From Marinobacterium nitratireducens (GTDB taxonomy: Bacteria > Pseudomonadota > Gammaproteobacteria > Pseudomonadales > Balneatricaceae): DNA of 64,000 nucleotides. The notes under the pieces are model-generated. The model was given only the letters and a program-made list of their open reading frames with translations. It was not told the DNA's origin and made no database searches. Numbering within the stretch: the first letter of the stretch is position 1; every line of letters starts with the position of its first letter. The stretch covers positions 124,001-188,000 of the forward strand of contig NZ_BMLT01000004.1 in assembly GCF_014645375.1 (NCBI RefSeq), read 5' to 3'. The position numbers and the translations under genes were made by a program. Positions 17,769 through 28,153 of the stretch are shown in pieces.

Positions 17769-17968
17769 GTCTGTCTGTCAGAATGTGGGCAACTTGCCCG
17801 AATGGCTTCGGGGGCGCCCGATGATAGCACAGTTCTGCTGGCCGGGCGCTCAAAGTACCTTGAGCGCGGGAACCTGCGAAGGGTCCCTCGGTGTCTGATA
17901 TTGTGCCGTCAAGCGCGATTTTCAATGGCCGGACACAGCGCTCGCCGAGGCGTCGTACTGCAGATGCG

Positions 17969-17997
17969 AAAAAGGGAGCCGAGAGGGCTCCCTTTTT
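17969..17997 (-). terminator. Intrinsic terminator of tRNA-Lys
   Basis: The sequence AAAAAGGGAGCC, loop GAGA, GGGCTCCCTTTTT is a symmetrical stem with T runs on both strands. On the minus strand it lies directly after tRNA-Lys, and should separate it from nadA. Confidence 0.85.
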
Positions 17998-18004
17998 CTG
18001 AATT

Positions 18005-18080
18005 TGGTGGGTCGTATAGGACTCGAACCTATGACCAATTGGTTAAAAGCCAACTGCTCTACCAACTGAGCTAACGACCC
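18005..18080 (-). tRNA. tRNA-Lys(TTT)
   Basis: Read on the minus strand the 76 bases start GGGTCGTTAGCTCAG and end GACCCACCA. The acceptor stem GGGTCGT/ACGACCC, D arm, anticodon loop CTTTTAA (anticodon TTT) and T arm GGTTCGAGTCC are all present and CCA is encoded. Its place between queC and nadA is conserved in Pseudomonas-like genomes. Confidence 0.97.
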
Positions 18081-18285
18081 GATGGGCTGCGCATTTTAAG
18101 GACTTTCAGGATCATTGCAAGCCCTTGACGAAAAAAATTCGATATTTACCCGAAGGATCGGCGCTGCGAACGTGCATGTCCCTGCCGCGAATGCTCTCCC
18201 GAACCTCAAAGTTTCGCCGCGAGGAAGTGCCCGTAAGTTTGGCTACGCAGCGCCTACGCGGTAGCCGACCCTGGCAACGAAGCGC

Positions 18286-18978
18286 CTACGGGCGGCCCGG
18301 TCGATAGCGGGTCGGATCCGCCACACCAGCATCCTCGAAGCCCCTGGCGCGCAGGCGGCAGCTGTCGCAGACCCCGCAGGCCCGCCCCTCGTCATCCGCC
18401 TGGTAGCAGGACACCGTCAGCGCGTAATCCAAACCAAGGCGGCGACCTTCCCTGATGATTTCCGCCTTGCTTAGGTTCATCAGCGGCGTTTCGATGCGAA
18501 TGGGCTGACCGCTGACGCCGGCACGGGTGGCGAGGTTGGCCATGGTCTCGAATGCCGCGATAAATTCGGGCCGGCAGTCCGGATACCCTGAATAGTCCAC
18601 CGCATTGACGCCGATAAAAATGGCCGACGCCTCGATCACCTCAGCAAGACCCAGCGCGATCGACAGGAACACGGTATTGCGCGCCGGTACATAGGTCACC
18701 GGAATGCCCTCGACCTCGCCCTCCGGCACATCGATCGAGGCATCGGTCAGCGCCGAGCCGCCGATATCCTCCAGGCTCAGACGCACCACTCGGTGGTCGC
18801 GGGCACCCAATGCATCGGCGACGGCCCGGGCCGCGTTGAGTTCGGTAAGGGAGCGCTGACCGTAGTCGAAGCTGAGTACGTGGCACTCGTATCCCTGATC
18901 GATGGCCATTGCCAGCACCGTGGCCGAATCAAGGCCGCCCGAAAGCAGGACAACGGCCTTCCTGGTGGTTTCAGTCAT
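18286..18978 (-). CDS. queC: 7-cyano-7-deazaguanine synthase QueC
   Basis: QueC turns 7-carboxy-7-deazaguanine into preQ0 with ATP and ammonia in queuosine synthesis. The 230-residue product has the PP-loop Ser-Gly-Gly-Leu-Asp-Ser at residues 13-18 and the C-terminal zinc cysteines in Cys-Gly-Val-Cys-Asp-Ser-Cys preceded by Ser-Cys-Tyr-Gln. In Pseudomonas queE lies between cpoB and queC; here only 44 bp separate the two genes and queE is absent. Confidence 0.96.
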   Translation of the reverse strand: MTETTRKAVVLLSGGLDSATVLAMAIDQGYECHVLSFDYGQRSLTELNAARAVADALGARDHRVVRLSLEDIGGSALTDASIDVPEGEVEGIPVTYVPARNTVFLSIALGLAEVIEASAIFIGVNAVDYSGYPDCRPEFIAAFETMANLATRAGVSGQPIRIETPLMNLSKAEIIREGRRLGLDYALTVSCYQADDEGRACGVCDSCRLRARGFEDAGVADPTRYRPGRP

Positions 18979-19022
18979 GCAAAGCTGTTCCGATTAGATC
19001 CTGTTGGCCAAGGCACAGAGCC

Positions 19023-19838
19023 TCAGCGCTTGTAGTTTTGAGCCAGCCGGGCGGCCGAAGTATTGGGATACTCCCGAATCACCTGCTCCATGTAATGCGC
19101 CGACTGCTCACCGTTGCCGAGCTGATCCTGCAACACCCCGAGCTTGTAAAGCGCATCGGGCACCTTGGGGTTGCCGGCGTAATGCTCGACCACCTGCAGG
19201 AAGGCCTTCTGCGAGGCTTCGAGTTTCTGCTGGGCCAGGTAGATTTCGCCGAGCCAGTAATGGGCGTTGGGCACCCGTGAACTGGCCGGGTAATCCAGCA
19301 CGAAGCGCTCGAACGCGGCCGCGGCCTGATCGAACTGGCGCTCGCGCACCAGACCGAATGCCGCCTGGTAGGCAGCGTCGGCCCCTTCCGCTGACGCATT
19401 ATCCGTCGTCACACCGGTATTGGGGGCCGACGGCACTGACGGCGCCGGCAAGGCGGCCTGAGTGCTGTCCGGCAGGCCCGGGGCACCCAACTCGGTGTCG
19501 CCACCCGGAGCCGCAGACGCCACACCACCGCCGGTGATCAGCAGACTCATGCGACGGTCGAGATCGCGGTAACGCTCATCCTGCGCGTTTTTCATGCGGT
19601 CGAGCTCATAGCGCTGCGATTCCACCTGACCGCGCAGCATCCGCACCTCGTCCTGCAGCTGTTGCACCATCAGCAGCAGCTGCGCCTCCTGGGATCCGGC
19701 CGCGGCGCCGTAAGTCGCGGAAGACGGGTTCTGGCCCGGTCCCGGCGCGATTTCGATAATCGGTACTTCGTCCGCCGGAGCGACTGCCGGCAAGGCTGCC
19801 AGCAGTCCCCCGAGCATCAGCTTTCTGAGCTTAGGCAT
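19023..19838 (-). CDS. cpoB: Cell division coordinator CpoB (YbgF)
   Basis: CpoB is a periplasmic protein that links peptidoglycan synthesis by PBP1B with Tol-driven outer-membrane constriction. The 271-residue product has a signal peptide (ending near Ala-Pro-Ala-Asp), an N-terminal coiled coil (about residues 50-95), a proline/alanine-rich linker, and C-terminal TPR repeats (from about residue 150) with the Tyr-Trp-Leu-Gly-Glu motif. It is last of the tolQRAB-pal-cpoB group. Confidence 0.94.
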   Translation of the reverse strand: MPKLRKLMLGGLLAALPAVAPADEVPIIEIAPGPGQNPSSATYGAAAGSQEAQLLLMVQQLQDEVRMLRGQVESQRYELDRMKNAQDERYRDLDRRMSLLITGGGVASAAPGGDTELGAPGLPDSTQAALPAPSVPSAPNTGVTTDNASAEGADAAYQAAFGLVRERQFDQAAAAFERFVLDYPASSRVPNAHYWLGEIYLAQQKLEASQKAFLQVVEHYAGNPKVPDALYKLGVLQDQLGNGEQSAHYMEQVIREYPNTSAARLAQNYKR

Positions 19839-19851
19839 CGGTCATCAGTTA

Positions 19852-20379
19852 TCAGTTGACGTATTTCAGCTCGACGCGGCGATTCTCGGACCAGGAGCTG
19901 TTGTCGTGACCCATGATCGCCGGCTTCTCCTCGCCGTAGCTCACCACCTCGACCTGACCGCTGGAGACACCGTTGACCATCAGGAAGCGGGAGACGGCAT
20001 TGCCGCGGCGCTCGCCCAGAGCCATGTTGTACTCGCGGGTACCGCGCTCGTCGGCATGTCCTTCAAGACGGACCTGGGCCTGGGGATTGCTGGCCAGGTA
20101 GCGGGCATGAGCTTCCAGATCGGCGATGGAATCGGAGCGCACGGTGGACTGGTCGAAGTCGAAGTAGAAAACGGTCTGCAGGTTGGCGACGGCGCCCGGC
20201 AGCGAAGAGCCACTCAGGCTGCCGCTGTCGCCCATGCCGGACGTCATTGCACCGTCGGTACCGCCCATGCCACCGGACAGGTCGCTGGAATCCGTCTGGG
20301 TGCTGGTCGAGCTACAGCCCGCCATCCAGGCAAACGTCAGCGCCAGTGCCGCAACCTTGGTAACTTTCAACGCACGCAT
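19852..20379 (-). CDS. pal: Peptidoglycan-associated lipoprotein Pal
   Basis: Pal anchors the outer membrane to peptidoglycan and binds TolB. The 175-residue product has a lipoprotein signal with lipobox Met-Ala-Gly-Cys (Cys22) and a C-terminal OmpA-like domain with Phe-Asp-Phe-Asp-Gln and Gly-His-Ala-Asp-Glu-Arg-Gly-Thr. The start at 20379 has AAGGAG 9 bases before it; an upstream in-frame start would break the signal peptide. Confidence 0.96.
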   Translation of the reverse strand: MRALKVTKVAALALTFAWMAGCSSTSTQTDSSDLSGGMGGTDGAMTSGMGDSGSLSGSSLPGAVANLQTVFYFDFDQSTVRSDSIADLEAHARYLASNPQAQVRLEGHADERGTREYNMALGERRGNAVSRFLMVNGVSSGQVEVVSYGEEKPAIMGHDNSSWSENRRVELKYVN

Positions 20380-20447
20380 TTGGTATTGCTCCTTCAAAGC
20401 GACCACTGTGGTCGCAAACCTTTGGATAAGTTAGTGTTCGCCCGATT

Positions 20448-21755
20448 CTATTGCAAGTAAGGGGACCAGGCCGGCTCCCTGACGTCGCCCGACGCCGCCG
20501 GCATGCGAAAACGCACCCGGCCGTCGAGCGAGACCGCCGCCAGGACTCCGCGATTACCCTCCTGGGTGGCGTAGAGCACTACGCTGCCATTGGGCGCGAT
20601 AGTCGGCGACTCGTCCAGGCGGGTCTGGGTCAGAACATCCAGACGCCCGGTTTTGAGGTCCTGCACCGCAATATTGAAAGCGGCGCCGGCACCTGCGCTG
20701 CGGTGTACCATGGCCAGGAAGCGTCCGTCCTGGGTCAGCTTGCCGCTGCTGTTGTAGTTACCCTCGAAGGTGACCCGCTCGATGCGCCGGTCCGCCAGAT
20801 ACACGCGATAGATCTGCGGCTGCCCGCCACGGTCCGAGGTGAACAGGATCGAGCGCCCGTCAGGGGCCCAGGTCGGCTCGGTGTCGATGCCATAGTGGTG
20901 GGTCAGCCGGGTCAGCTGGCGCTGCCCGAGATCCAGCACATAGACTTCCGGGTTGCCGTCCTTGGACAGCGTCAATGCCAGACGCTGGCCATCCGGCGCC
21001 CAGGCCGGCGCGCCGTTGAGCCCCGGAAAGGACTGCACCTTTTCCCGCTTGCCGGTCGCCAGGTGCTGGACGTAGATACCGGGCCGCGAGCTCTCGAAAG
21101 AGACATAGGCCAGCTTGCTGCCGTCACGGGACCAGGCCGGTGACAGGATAGGCTCGCGCGACTCGAGGATGGTGCGCGCCCGGGCGCCGTCCGAGTCCGC
21201 CAGCTGCAGGGTGTAGCGATGCTGACCGTTGCCGCCCGATTCGGCCGTGACATAGGCGATGCGGGTCGAAAACGCGCCCTTGAGGCCGGTCAGCTTTTCG
21301 AACACCTGATCGGCGATATAGTGCGCGATATCACGCATATTGCCGGTACTGCCCGAGACCTGCTCGCCGAATACCCGCTGCTCCTTGAGTACGTCGTAGA
21401 GCTCGTAGGCCACCTCGAGCTGCCCGCCACCGCTGGAGGCGATGCGACCGATCAACAGATAGTTCTGCCCGGACACCCGCCAGTCGCGGAAAAACACCTG
21501 GTCCTGACGCGTCGGGAAGCTGAGCATGTCGGCTCGCTTCATGGTGGCGAAAAAGCCGCTGCGCGCAAGATCCGTCGACACGATGGCGGCAATATCCTCG
21601 GGCAGTCCCGTGGCGCCGCCGGCACCGAAGGGCACCACCGCGACCGGGGTCGGTGCGTCCACGCCCTGGGTCACTTCCACCACCAGCTCGGCGCGCGCGC
21701 CGAACGACAGCATCGCCATCAGCACCAGACAGCAGGCCAGCAATTTATCCTTCAT
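20448..21755 (-). CDS. tolB: Tol-Pal system beta-propeller protein TolB
   Basis: TolB is the periplasmic link between TolA and Pal. The 435-residue protein has a Sec signal peptide ending at Gly-Ala-Arg-Ala, an N-terminal alpha/beta domain and a six-bladed propeller; repeated Ala-Trp-Ser-Pro-Asp-Gly-like segments (such as Pro-Ala-Trp-Ala-Pro-Asp-Gly and Pro-Thr-Trp-Ala-Pro-Asp-Gly) mark the blades. The start codon lies 4 bp after the tolA stop. Confidence 0.97.
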   Translation of the reverse strand: MKDKLLACCLVLMAMLSFGARAELVVEVTQGVDAPTPVAVVPFGAGGATGLPEDIAAIVSTDLARSGFFATMKRADMLSFPTRQDQVFFRDWRVSGQNYLLIGRIASSGGGQLEVAYELYDVLKEQRVFGEQVSGSTGNMRDIAHYIADQVFEKLTGLKGAFSTRIAYVTAESGGNGQHRYTLQLADSDGARARTILESREPILSPAWSRDGSKLAYVSFESSRPGIYVQHLATGKREKVQSFPGLNGAPAWAPDGQRLALTLSKDGNPEVYVLDLGQRQLTRLTHHYGIDTEPTWAPDGRSILFTSDRGGQPQIYRVYLADRRIERVTFEGNYNSSGKLTQDGRFLAMVHRSAGAGAAFNIAVQDLKTGRLDVLTQTRLDESPTIAPNGSVVLYATQEGNRGVLAAVSLDGRVRFRMPAASGDVREPAWSPYLQ

Positions 21756-21759
21756 CGTT

Positions 21760-22773
21760 TCACCACCTCAATCCTTCCGGCCGGAAATTCACTCGAAATC
21801 GGCGCAGGCTGCGCTCAAACGTCAGCGGGTCGACCTCAGCCACCCGCGGGAAGCGATCCGCCCGCAGCACCGCCTTGACGGCGGAATCGTCGAACCCTGG
21901 GTCGCCACTGCTCTTCACCAGGCTGGCGCTGTCCACCTCGCCGGAGGGAAACAGCCTCACCTCGACGACGGCGACCATGCCGTTACGGGCCGTCGTGGGG
22001 ATATTCCAGCTCCGTTGCAGCAGCACGTTGATGTAGTCGCCGATCTGCGCCACCTGCTGCTGCGCCGCCCGCTCCGCCGCAACCCGCTCTTCCGCGGCAA
22101 TCGCCCGGGCCAGCTCCTCGGCCTCGCGACGCTTGCGCTCCGCCTCGGCCTGCTGCCGTTTCTGCTCCTCGAGACGCTTTTGCTCCTCGCGCTTTTTCGC
22201 CTCGGCGACACGACGGGCCTCTTCCTCCGCCTTGCGCTTGGCCTCGGCGACGCGTTTCGCTTCTGCTTCGGCCTTGCGTTTGGCTTCGAGTTCCGCTTGT
22301 TTTTTCTTCTCGGCAGCGATGCGCGCCTGCTCCTGACGCTTGGCCTCTTCCTGGCGCGCGACCTCCTGCTGGCGCTTGCGCTCGGCGGCTTCCCGGGCAG
22401 CCTTTTCCTGCGCGGCCTTTTTCTCGGCAGCTTCACGCGCGGCGACGTCCTGCTGGCGTTTCTGCTCCTGCTGGCGCTGCTGCTCCTGCTGACGCTTCTC
22501 TTCCGTCAGACGCTGCTCTTGCGCCCGGCGCTGCTCGGCCTCGAGCCGCTCCTGTTCGCGCCGGCGGGCGTCATCGGCCTTGCGCTGATCGTCCTTCTGC
22601 TTTTCCTGTGCCTGGCTTATGGCCCCAAGGTCCACCATCTGCGCGGTGATATGGCGCGGCCGCAGCTCACGCGGGTCGGCATGGTCGAACCAGTGACCGG
22701 CCAGTAACAGCAGTACCAGCACATGCACCAGCAATGCCAGCAGCGCCGGCACCAGATAACTGCGCATATCCAC
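21760..22773 (-). CDS. tolA: Tol-Pal inner-membrane protein TolA
   Basis: TolA spans the periplasm and passes proton-motive force from TolQR to TolB-Pal. The 337-residue product has one N-terminal membrane helix (about residues 7-27), a long charged helical region rich in Lys, Arg, Ala, Glu and Gln (about residues 50-235), and a C-terminal globular domain. The start is GTG at 22773 (AGGG 8 bases before) or ATG at 22767. This region gives spurious open frames on other strands because of its low complexity. Confidence 0.95.
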   Translation of the reverse strand: MDMRSYLVPALLALLVHVLVLLLLAGHWFDHADPRELRPRHITAQMVDLGAISQAQEKQKDDQRKADDARRREQERLEAEQRRAQEQRLTEEKRQQEQQRQQEQKRQQDVAAREAAEKKAAQEKAAREAAERKRQQEVARQEEAKRQEQARIAAEKKKQAELEAKRKAEAEAKRVAEAKRKAEEEARRVAEAKKREEQKRLEEQKRQQAEAERKRREAEELARAIAAEERVAAERAAQQQVAQIGDYINVLLQRSWNIPTTARNGMVAVVEVRLFPSGEVDSASLVKSSGDPGFDDSAVKAVLRADRFPRVAEVDPLTFERSLRRFRVNFRPEGLRW

Positions 22774-22783
22774 GATTCGCGCC

Positions 22784-23200
22784 CTACTCCGTTACCAGAC
22801 CGACGCTGGGTGCGCCGGCCTGCTGCAGCAGCACCATCAGCCGCACGACCTTGTCGTAGTCGACGTGTCTGTCGCCCTTGACCAGCAGCAGCTTCTGCGG
22901 ATTCGCGGCCAGCACCTTGCGTACCCGGTCGCCGACTTCCTCGGCCTCGACCGGCGCCTGCTCGTCGCCACCGATATTGATGTAATACAGCCCCTGCGCA
23001 TCGACGGTCACGATCATCGGCTCCGCATCCTCGGTATCGACCGGGTCGGCCGAAGCCTTCGGCAGTTCGACGTCCACCCCCTGGGTGAGCATCGGCGCCG
23101 TAACCATGAAAATCACCAGCAGCACCATCATCACGTCGATATAGGGAACGACGTTGATCTCGGAGTTGAGCTTGCGCTTGTGTCTTTGTCGCCTGATCAT
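22784..23200 (-). CDS. tolR: Tol-Pal proton channel subunit TolR
   Basis: TolR is an ExbD-family inner-membrane protein with one helix and a periplasmic domain; with TolQ it forms the proton-driven motor. The 138-residue product shows the conserved Ile-Asp-Val-Met-Met-Val-Leu-Leu-Val-Ile-Phe-Met-Val segment with the essential membrane aspartate near residue 22. Confidence 0.96.
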   Translation of the reverse strand: MIRRQRHKRKLNSEINVVPYIDVMMVLLVIFMVTAPMLTQGVDVELPKASADPVDTEDAEPMIVTVDAQGLYYINIGGDEQAPVEAEEVGDRVRKVLAANPQKLLLVKGDRHVDYDKVVRLMVLLQQAGAPSVGLVTE

Positions 23201-23212
23201 CAGCGCCTCCGA

Positions 23213-23893
23213 TCAGTCCGAAGAGTGGATGCGACGGTGCAGTATGCTGGAGAACTCGTCGGCAAAGGTTTCATAGCGGCTCAGCAGGCCTTCGGACTTG
23301 GCCGAGAAGCGGTTGAAGGCGATAACCGCTGGAATGGCCGCGAACAGGCCGATGGCGGTCGCCACCAGCGCCTCGGAGATCCCCGGCGCCACCGATGCCA
23401 GCGTTGCCTGGTGCATGTTGGCCAGACCCCGGAACGAATTCATGATGCCCCAGACGGTGCCGAACAGGCCGATGTAAGGGCTGGTCGAACCGACGGTCGC
23501 CAGGAACGGCAGATGACGCTCGAGCTTTTCCTCCTCGCGTGCCAGCGCCACGCGCATGCTGCGCTGAATGCCGTCCATCACCGCGTCGCGATCGTAGTTG
23601 CGCTGCTGCGTCAGCCGGGTGAACTCCTTGATGCCGGAGCGAAAGATGTTCTCGGCGCCGTTGGTCGGATCCGGCGACTGGTTGACCTCGCGAAACAGCT
23701 GCCCGAGATCGACGCCGGACCAGAAGCGCTCTTCGAACGCGCTCAGAGCATGGCGCGCCCTTTTGAGCACGAAATGACGCTGGAAGATCATGATCCAGGA
23801 CAGGAAGGAGGCCAGCAGCAACACCAGCATTACCAGCTGTACAACGAGACTTGCATTGAGTACCAGACTCCAGATCGACATTTCCTCGACCAC
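23213..23893 (-). CDS. tolQ: Tol-Pal proton channel subunit TolQ
   Basis: TolQ is the MotA/ExbB-family stator subunit with three membrane helices. The 226-residue product has the family segments Pro-Phe-Leu-Ala-Thr-Val-Gly-Ser-Thr-Ser-Pro-Tyr-Ile-Gly-Leu-Phe-Gly and Trp-Gly-Ile-Met-Asn-Ser-Phe. The GTG at 23893 has AGAGGA 8 bases upstream and is preferred to the ATG four codons later. It is now the first gene of the tol group, since ybgC is missing. Confidence 0.95.
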   Translation of the reverse strand: MVEEMSIWSLVLNASLVVQLVMLVLLLASFLSWIMIFQRHFVLKRARHALSAFEERFWSGVDLGQLFREVNQSPDPTNGAENIFRSGIKEFTRLTQQRNYDRDAVMDGIQRSMRVALAREEEKLERHLPFLATVGSTSPYIGLFGTVWGIMNSFRGLANMHQATLASVAPGISEALVATAIGLFAAIPAVIAFNRFSAKSEGLLSRYETFADEFSSILHRRIHSSD

Positions 23894-24630
23894 AGCGAAT
23901 TCCTCTCAGGTGCCGGTGCGCGAGCCGGCAGATTCAGTTATAGGGGTGATGAATAGGAGCCCTGATCCGCTCCCGCTGCTCGATACGAACGATGCTTCTA
24001 CCGTCCCCGGGCCGGGCAACGGTTTGTTTGATGGCGACCCGCGGACAGAGTTCACCTGCAATGCCCTCTCACCGGCCCCCGGCAATGGCATGCAATGATA
24101 AGAACTCCGAGCTTGCTCTATGATGAACGGCTTTCACGGGCGCTGCGATTGCCGCGCCGAGAGGGCGCCCGCAGACCGCTAAGCGGCCTTCACGCAACCG
24201 CGCTCCGGATGGGATTGCGCCGCGACCGGACAACGGGCCCACAATAACAGGCGGCCAAATTTATACAAGCAGCCAACCCCCGGAGCGGAAAAAATAGTTT
24301 GAGCACACGTATCCGACGGGTATGAAAACACCACTTGTTATTCCCGATTGTGCGGATACCGGCGTGACTGCGCCGTTATTCGGTTCATCGCGCCTTAAGC
24401 GGGAAAAACGTAGGATGGGTGGAGCGGCGCCTAGGTAAGGCTTATCCATCTCTACTGCAGTCAGGTCGCCGTGCAACCCATCTTGGGCGCCGGTTCGGCA
24501 CTATGCATGTATCCGACCATTGATGGGTTGCGCCACGCCACCGTCGCTGAAAGCGTTATATCGTGTGCCTATGCGGCTCCACCCATCCTACTTTTGCCTC
24601 CTGGATCGACACTAAACTGCGAAGAACCCT
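23894..24630. other. Long intergenic region in the place of ybgC
   Basis: These 737 bases separate tolQ from the dksA-like gene. They contain a 182-bp palindromic repeat (24410-24591). I see no thioesterase (YbgC) remnant and no supported gene; short open frames have no ribosome site or family match. The tolQ promoter presumably lies in the part nearest 23893-24100. Confidence 0.65.
24410..24591. repeat. 182-bp palindromic repeat with perfect 16-bp inverted ends
   Basis: The left end GTAGGATGGGTGGAGC (24410-24425) has its exact inverse at 24576-24591. Inside, GCAACCCATC (24473-24482) pairs with GATGGGTTGC (24522-24531). The ends share the GGGTGGAGC theme with copies at 2262 and 49427. It looks like a MITE-like element. 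Confidence 0.8.
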
Positions 24631-24888
24631 TTATTCGCGCTCATGCCGGCGCTGCGGCGCCGTACGGCACGACAGGCAGAGGGTTTCGGTGGGTGACGCC
24701 ACGAGGCGGTTGAGCTCGATGAACTCGCCGCATACCGAACAGACGCCGAAGACACCGGCATCGAGGCGCGCCAGCGCATTGCGGCACGCCTCGCCGCCGG
24801 GAGCGCCGGGCGCCGGCGCCTCGGCCAGCAACTCTTCGAGCTCGACTCTGAACGAGCGCAGTTGGCGGGGTGATAGACTTTGGCTCAT
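24631..24888 (-). CDS. DksA/TraR-family zinc-finger protein, short form
   Basis: The 85-residue protein has the four-cysteine finger of the DksA/TraR family (Cys50, Cys53, Cys71, Cys74) and a short N-terminal helical part. It lacks the full coiled coil of DksA (151 residues), so it resembles the short RNA-polymerase-binding members such as TraR or YbiI. Whether it acts on RNA polymerase is inference. It lies downstream of ruvB in the same direction with a 114-bp gap. Confidence 0.75.
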   Translation of the reverse strand: MSQSLSPRQLRSFRVELEELLAEAPAPGAPGGEACRNALARLDAGVFGVCSVCGEFIELNRLVASPTETLCLSCRTAPQRRHERE

Positions 24889-25002
24889 GTTCGGCGCTTC
24901 CGGATAGTCATACGGCTATCCTAACCGCCCGCGCCACGCAGCGAATTGACGCGAATCAGCCTTTTGGCGAAGGCCGCGCCGGTTGACGTGCGCCGTCGTA
25001 CC

Positions 25003-26013
<1,011 letters not shown>

Positions 26014-26175
26014 CGTTCAGATACTCCAGCGCGCTCTGCTGATACACCGGTATGCAATACCGCTCACTATTCCATGTCGCCTGGGCGCATCAGCACACCA
26101 GGGATGTCGCAAAATCATACCCTTTTGCCGACTGCGACCCAGGCGACGGGCAGGGATGCCCGTTGCATTAACGGG

Positions 26176-26805
26176 TCAGAGACCGCCAACCATGGATTTC
26201 AGGGCCTGACGAATCAGCGCCTCGCTGCTGGCCGATGCGCCGAGCTCACGGGCCGCCTTGCTGACCGAGCGACTCGCCTCCGCCGGCTTGTAGCCCAGTG
26301 CCACCAGCGCGCTCTCGGCCTCCGCCACCAGATCGGATGCGGAAGGACCCTCTGCCGCGGCCGGGCTCGCCAGCTGAAAGCCGCCGCTGTCGGTCACCTG
26401 CAGTTCCTTGAGGCGGTCCTTCATTTCCACGATCAGGCGCTCGGCGGTCTTCTTGCCGACGCCGGGCAGCCGCACCAGCGAGGCGGTGTCGCCCTGATTC
26501 ACCACGGCGATGAAGGTTTCGGTATCGATGCCGGAGAGGATCGTCAGTGCCAGCTTGGGACCGACGCCATTGACCTTGATCAGCGCCCGAAACAGGCTGC
26601 GCTCGTCGCGGTCGGCGAAACCGTACAGCAACTGCGCGTCTTCGCGCACGACGAAATGGGTGTAGAGCACGACCTGCTTGCCGCGCTCCGGCAGCCGGTA
26701 GAAGGTATTCATCGAGGCTTCCAGCTCGTAGCCAACGCCGTTGACGTCAACCAGCAGCTGCGGCGGCTGCTTTTCCAGCAACTCGCCTCTAAGGCGTCCT
26801 ATCAC
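26176..26805 (-). CDS. ruvA: Holliday junction branch migration protein RuvA
   Basis: RuvA binds four-way DNA junctions and loads RuvB. The 209-residue product starts at GTG (Met-Ile-Gly-Arg-Leu-Arg-Gly), with AAGGA close upstream; the longer open frame upstream does not fit the family. It has the OB-fold N domain, the helix-hairpin-helix Gly-Val-Gly-Pro-Lys and Gly-Val-Gly-Lys-Lys-Thr-Ala motifs, and the C-terminal RuvB-binding domain. Its GTG overlaps the stop of the preceding TRIC gene (GTGA), so it is likely coupled to that gene. Confidence 0.95.
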   Translation of the reverse strand: MIGRLRGELLEKQPPQLLVDVNGVGYELEASMNTFYRLPERGKQVVLYTHFVVREDAQLLYGFADRDERSLFRALIKVNGVGPKLALTILSGIDTETFIAVVNQGDTASLVRLPGVGKKTAERLIVEMKDRLKELQVTDSGGFQLASPAAAEGPSASDLVAEAESALVALGYKPAEASRSVSKAARELGASASSEALIRQALKSMVGGL

Positions 26806-27482
26806 GGGTCCTTTTTCTCCAGATTGCGCGCCTCTTCGGGCGATTCCAGTTTGTGGCCGGCAACGATGAACTCCGGCAGCCTCAGCTTGGCGACCAGCGC
26901 CGCCATGCGAAATACGAGGACGATGGTCATGGCGCTCAGATCCAGCCAGTAGGCCGGCTCCGCCATAACCTGGCTGAAAAACACGAACACTCCGGCGCCG
27001 ACCAGGGCGCAGGTGGCGTACATCTCGCCGTTCCATTGCAGGATCAGGGGCACCTGCCCGGTGAGCAGATCACGTATCATGCCGCCCGCCACGCCGGTCA
27101 CCACCCCCATCATCACCGCGATGGTATCGGGCATGCCGAACGCCATTGCCTTCTGGGCACCGAGAACGGCGAACAGCGACAGCCCCAGCGCATCGAGCAA
27201 CAGCAGCATGCGGCGCGGGTACTGAATGTAGCGGCAGAGGATGAAGGCCAGAACCGAGCTCAGGATCGCCACCCAGAGGTACAGCGGATCGGCGATCCAG
27301 ACCAGCGGGTGGGCATCGAGCGCAATGTCCCGCAGGGAACCGCCGCCAAGCGCAGTGACGATGCCCAGAATCACCACGCCGAAGATATCCAGCCGCTTGC
27401 CCTGCGCGGCCAGGGCGCCGGTCGTGGCGAATACCGCGACACCGGCCAGGTCGGCAAGGTAGATGAACTCGCCGTACGTCAT
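26802..27482 (-). CDS. TRIC-type cation channel family protein (UPF0126/YicG-like)
   Basis: The 226-residue protein has seven predicted membrane segments with two copies of the TRIC domain; the paired glycine-rich segments Gly-Gly-Gly-Ser-Leu-Arg-Asp and Gly-Gly-Met-Ile-Arg-Asp mark the repeats. Prokaryotic TRIC proteins are trimeric, K+- and Na+-permeable channels. The gene is placed between ruvC and ruvA, with a 4-bp overlap at each end (ATGA with ruvC, GTGA with ruvA), which is not the usual ruvC-ruvA arrangement. A role in DNA repair is not implied by the family. Confidence 0.88.
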   Translation of the reverse strand: MTYGEFIYLADLAGVAVFATTGALAAQGKRLDIFGVVILGIVTALGGGSLRDIALDAHPLVWIADPLYLWVAILSSVLAFILCRYIQYPRRMLLLLDALGLSLFAVLGAQKAMAFGMPDTIAVMMGVVTGVAGGMIRDLLTGQVPLILQWNGEMYATCALVGAGVFVFFSQVMAEPAYWLDLSAMTIVLVFRMAALVAKLRLPEFIVAGHKLESPEEARNLEKKDP

Positions 27483-27997
27483 CGACGCCAGCTGCCGTTG
27501 CGGGAGCCGACGGCGCCGAGCCCGCGCACCAGGCTGCTACGGGTATGGGCGTGACAGAGCGCGATCGCCAGCGCGTCGGCGGCGTCGGCCTGCGGCAGGC
27601 CCGGCAGCTTGAGCAGGTGCGCGACCATGTGCTGCACCTGCACCTTGTCGGCGCCGCCGTTGCCGACCACCGACTGCTTGACCTTGCGCGCGGCGTACTC
27701 GTAGACCGGCAGCTCGCGGTTGCTGCCGGCGACGATCGCCACGCCGCGGGCCTGGCCGAGCTTGAGCGCCGAATCGGCATTGCGGGCCATGAACACCTGC
27801 TCGATGGCCATTTCCTGCGGGCAGTAGGTTTCGATGATCTCGCTGACGCCGGCGTAAACCTGCTGCAGCCGCGCCGCGAGCTCGTCTCCGCGTATGCGGA
27901 TGCAGCCACTGGCGACGTAGTCATTGCGACCGCCGACCTGGTTGATCACCCCGTAACCGGTGACCCGCGAGCCGGGGTCGATACCGAGAATCAGCAT
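27479..27997 (-). CDS. ruvC: Crossover junction endodeoxyribonuclease RuvC
   Basis: RuvC cuts Holliday junctions. The 172-residue product has the catalytic acidic residues Asp7 in Gly-Ile-Asp-Pro-Gly-Ser, Glu66 in Ala-Ile-Glu-Gln-Val-Phe, and the paired aspartates in Asp-Ala-Ala-Asp-Ala. It overlaps the TRIC gene by 4 bp. Confidence 0.97.
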   Translation of the reverse strand: MLILGIDPGSRVTGYGVINQVGGRNDYVASGCIRIRGDELAARLQQVYAGVSEIIETYCPQEMAIEQVFMARNADSALKLGQARGVAIVAGSNRELPVYEYAARKVKQSVVGNGGADKVQVQHMVAHLLKLPGLPQADAADALAIALCHAHTRSSLVRGLGAVGSRNGSWRR

Positions 27998-28057
27998 GGC
28001 GGCGGTGACATCCTTTCGCTAATGAACTTTGGGAGCTGTGGAGCGGCACAGTCTCAG

Positions 28058-28080
28058 TTCGCGGCGGGGCGCCGCTCCTG
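28058..28080 (-). repeat. Solo REP-like element
   Basis: TTCGCGGCGGGGCGCCGCTC here is identical to the reverse REP half of the 93-bp array units, and lies between yebC and ruvC. Confidence 0.7.
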
Positions 28081-28110
28081 CACACCCGAGCCCTAAAGGC
28101 GCCTTCGCTT

Positions 28111-28143
28111 TTACGCGTAACGCGTCACCGGTCACGCGTAACC
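28111..28143 (-). repeat. Heptamer repeat, short run
   Basis: Read on the minus strand the sequence runs as about four heptamers of the form GCGTTAC, GCGTGAC or CGGTGAC. It is the same type as the GGGTTAC run at 37839-37880. Confidence 0.5.
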
Positions 28144-28153
28144 GTTGCGCGCC

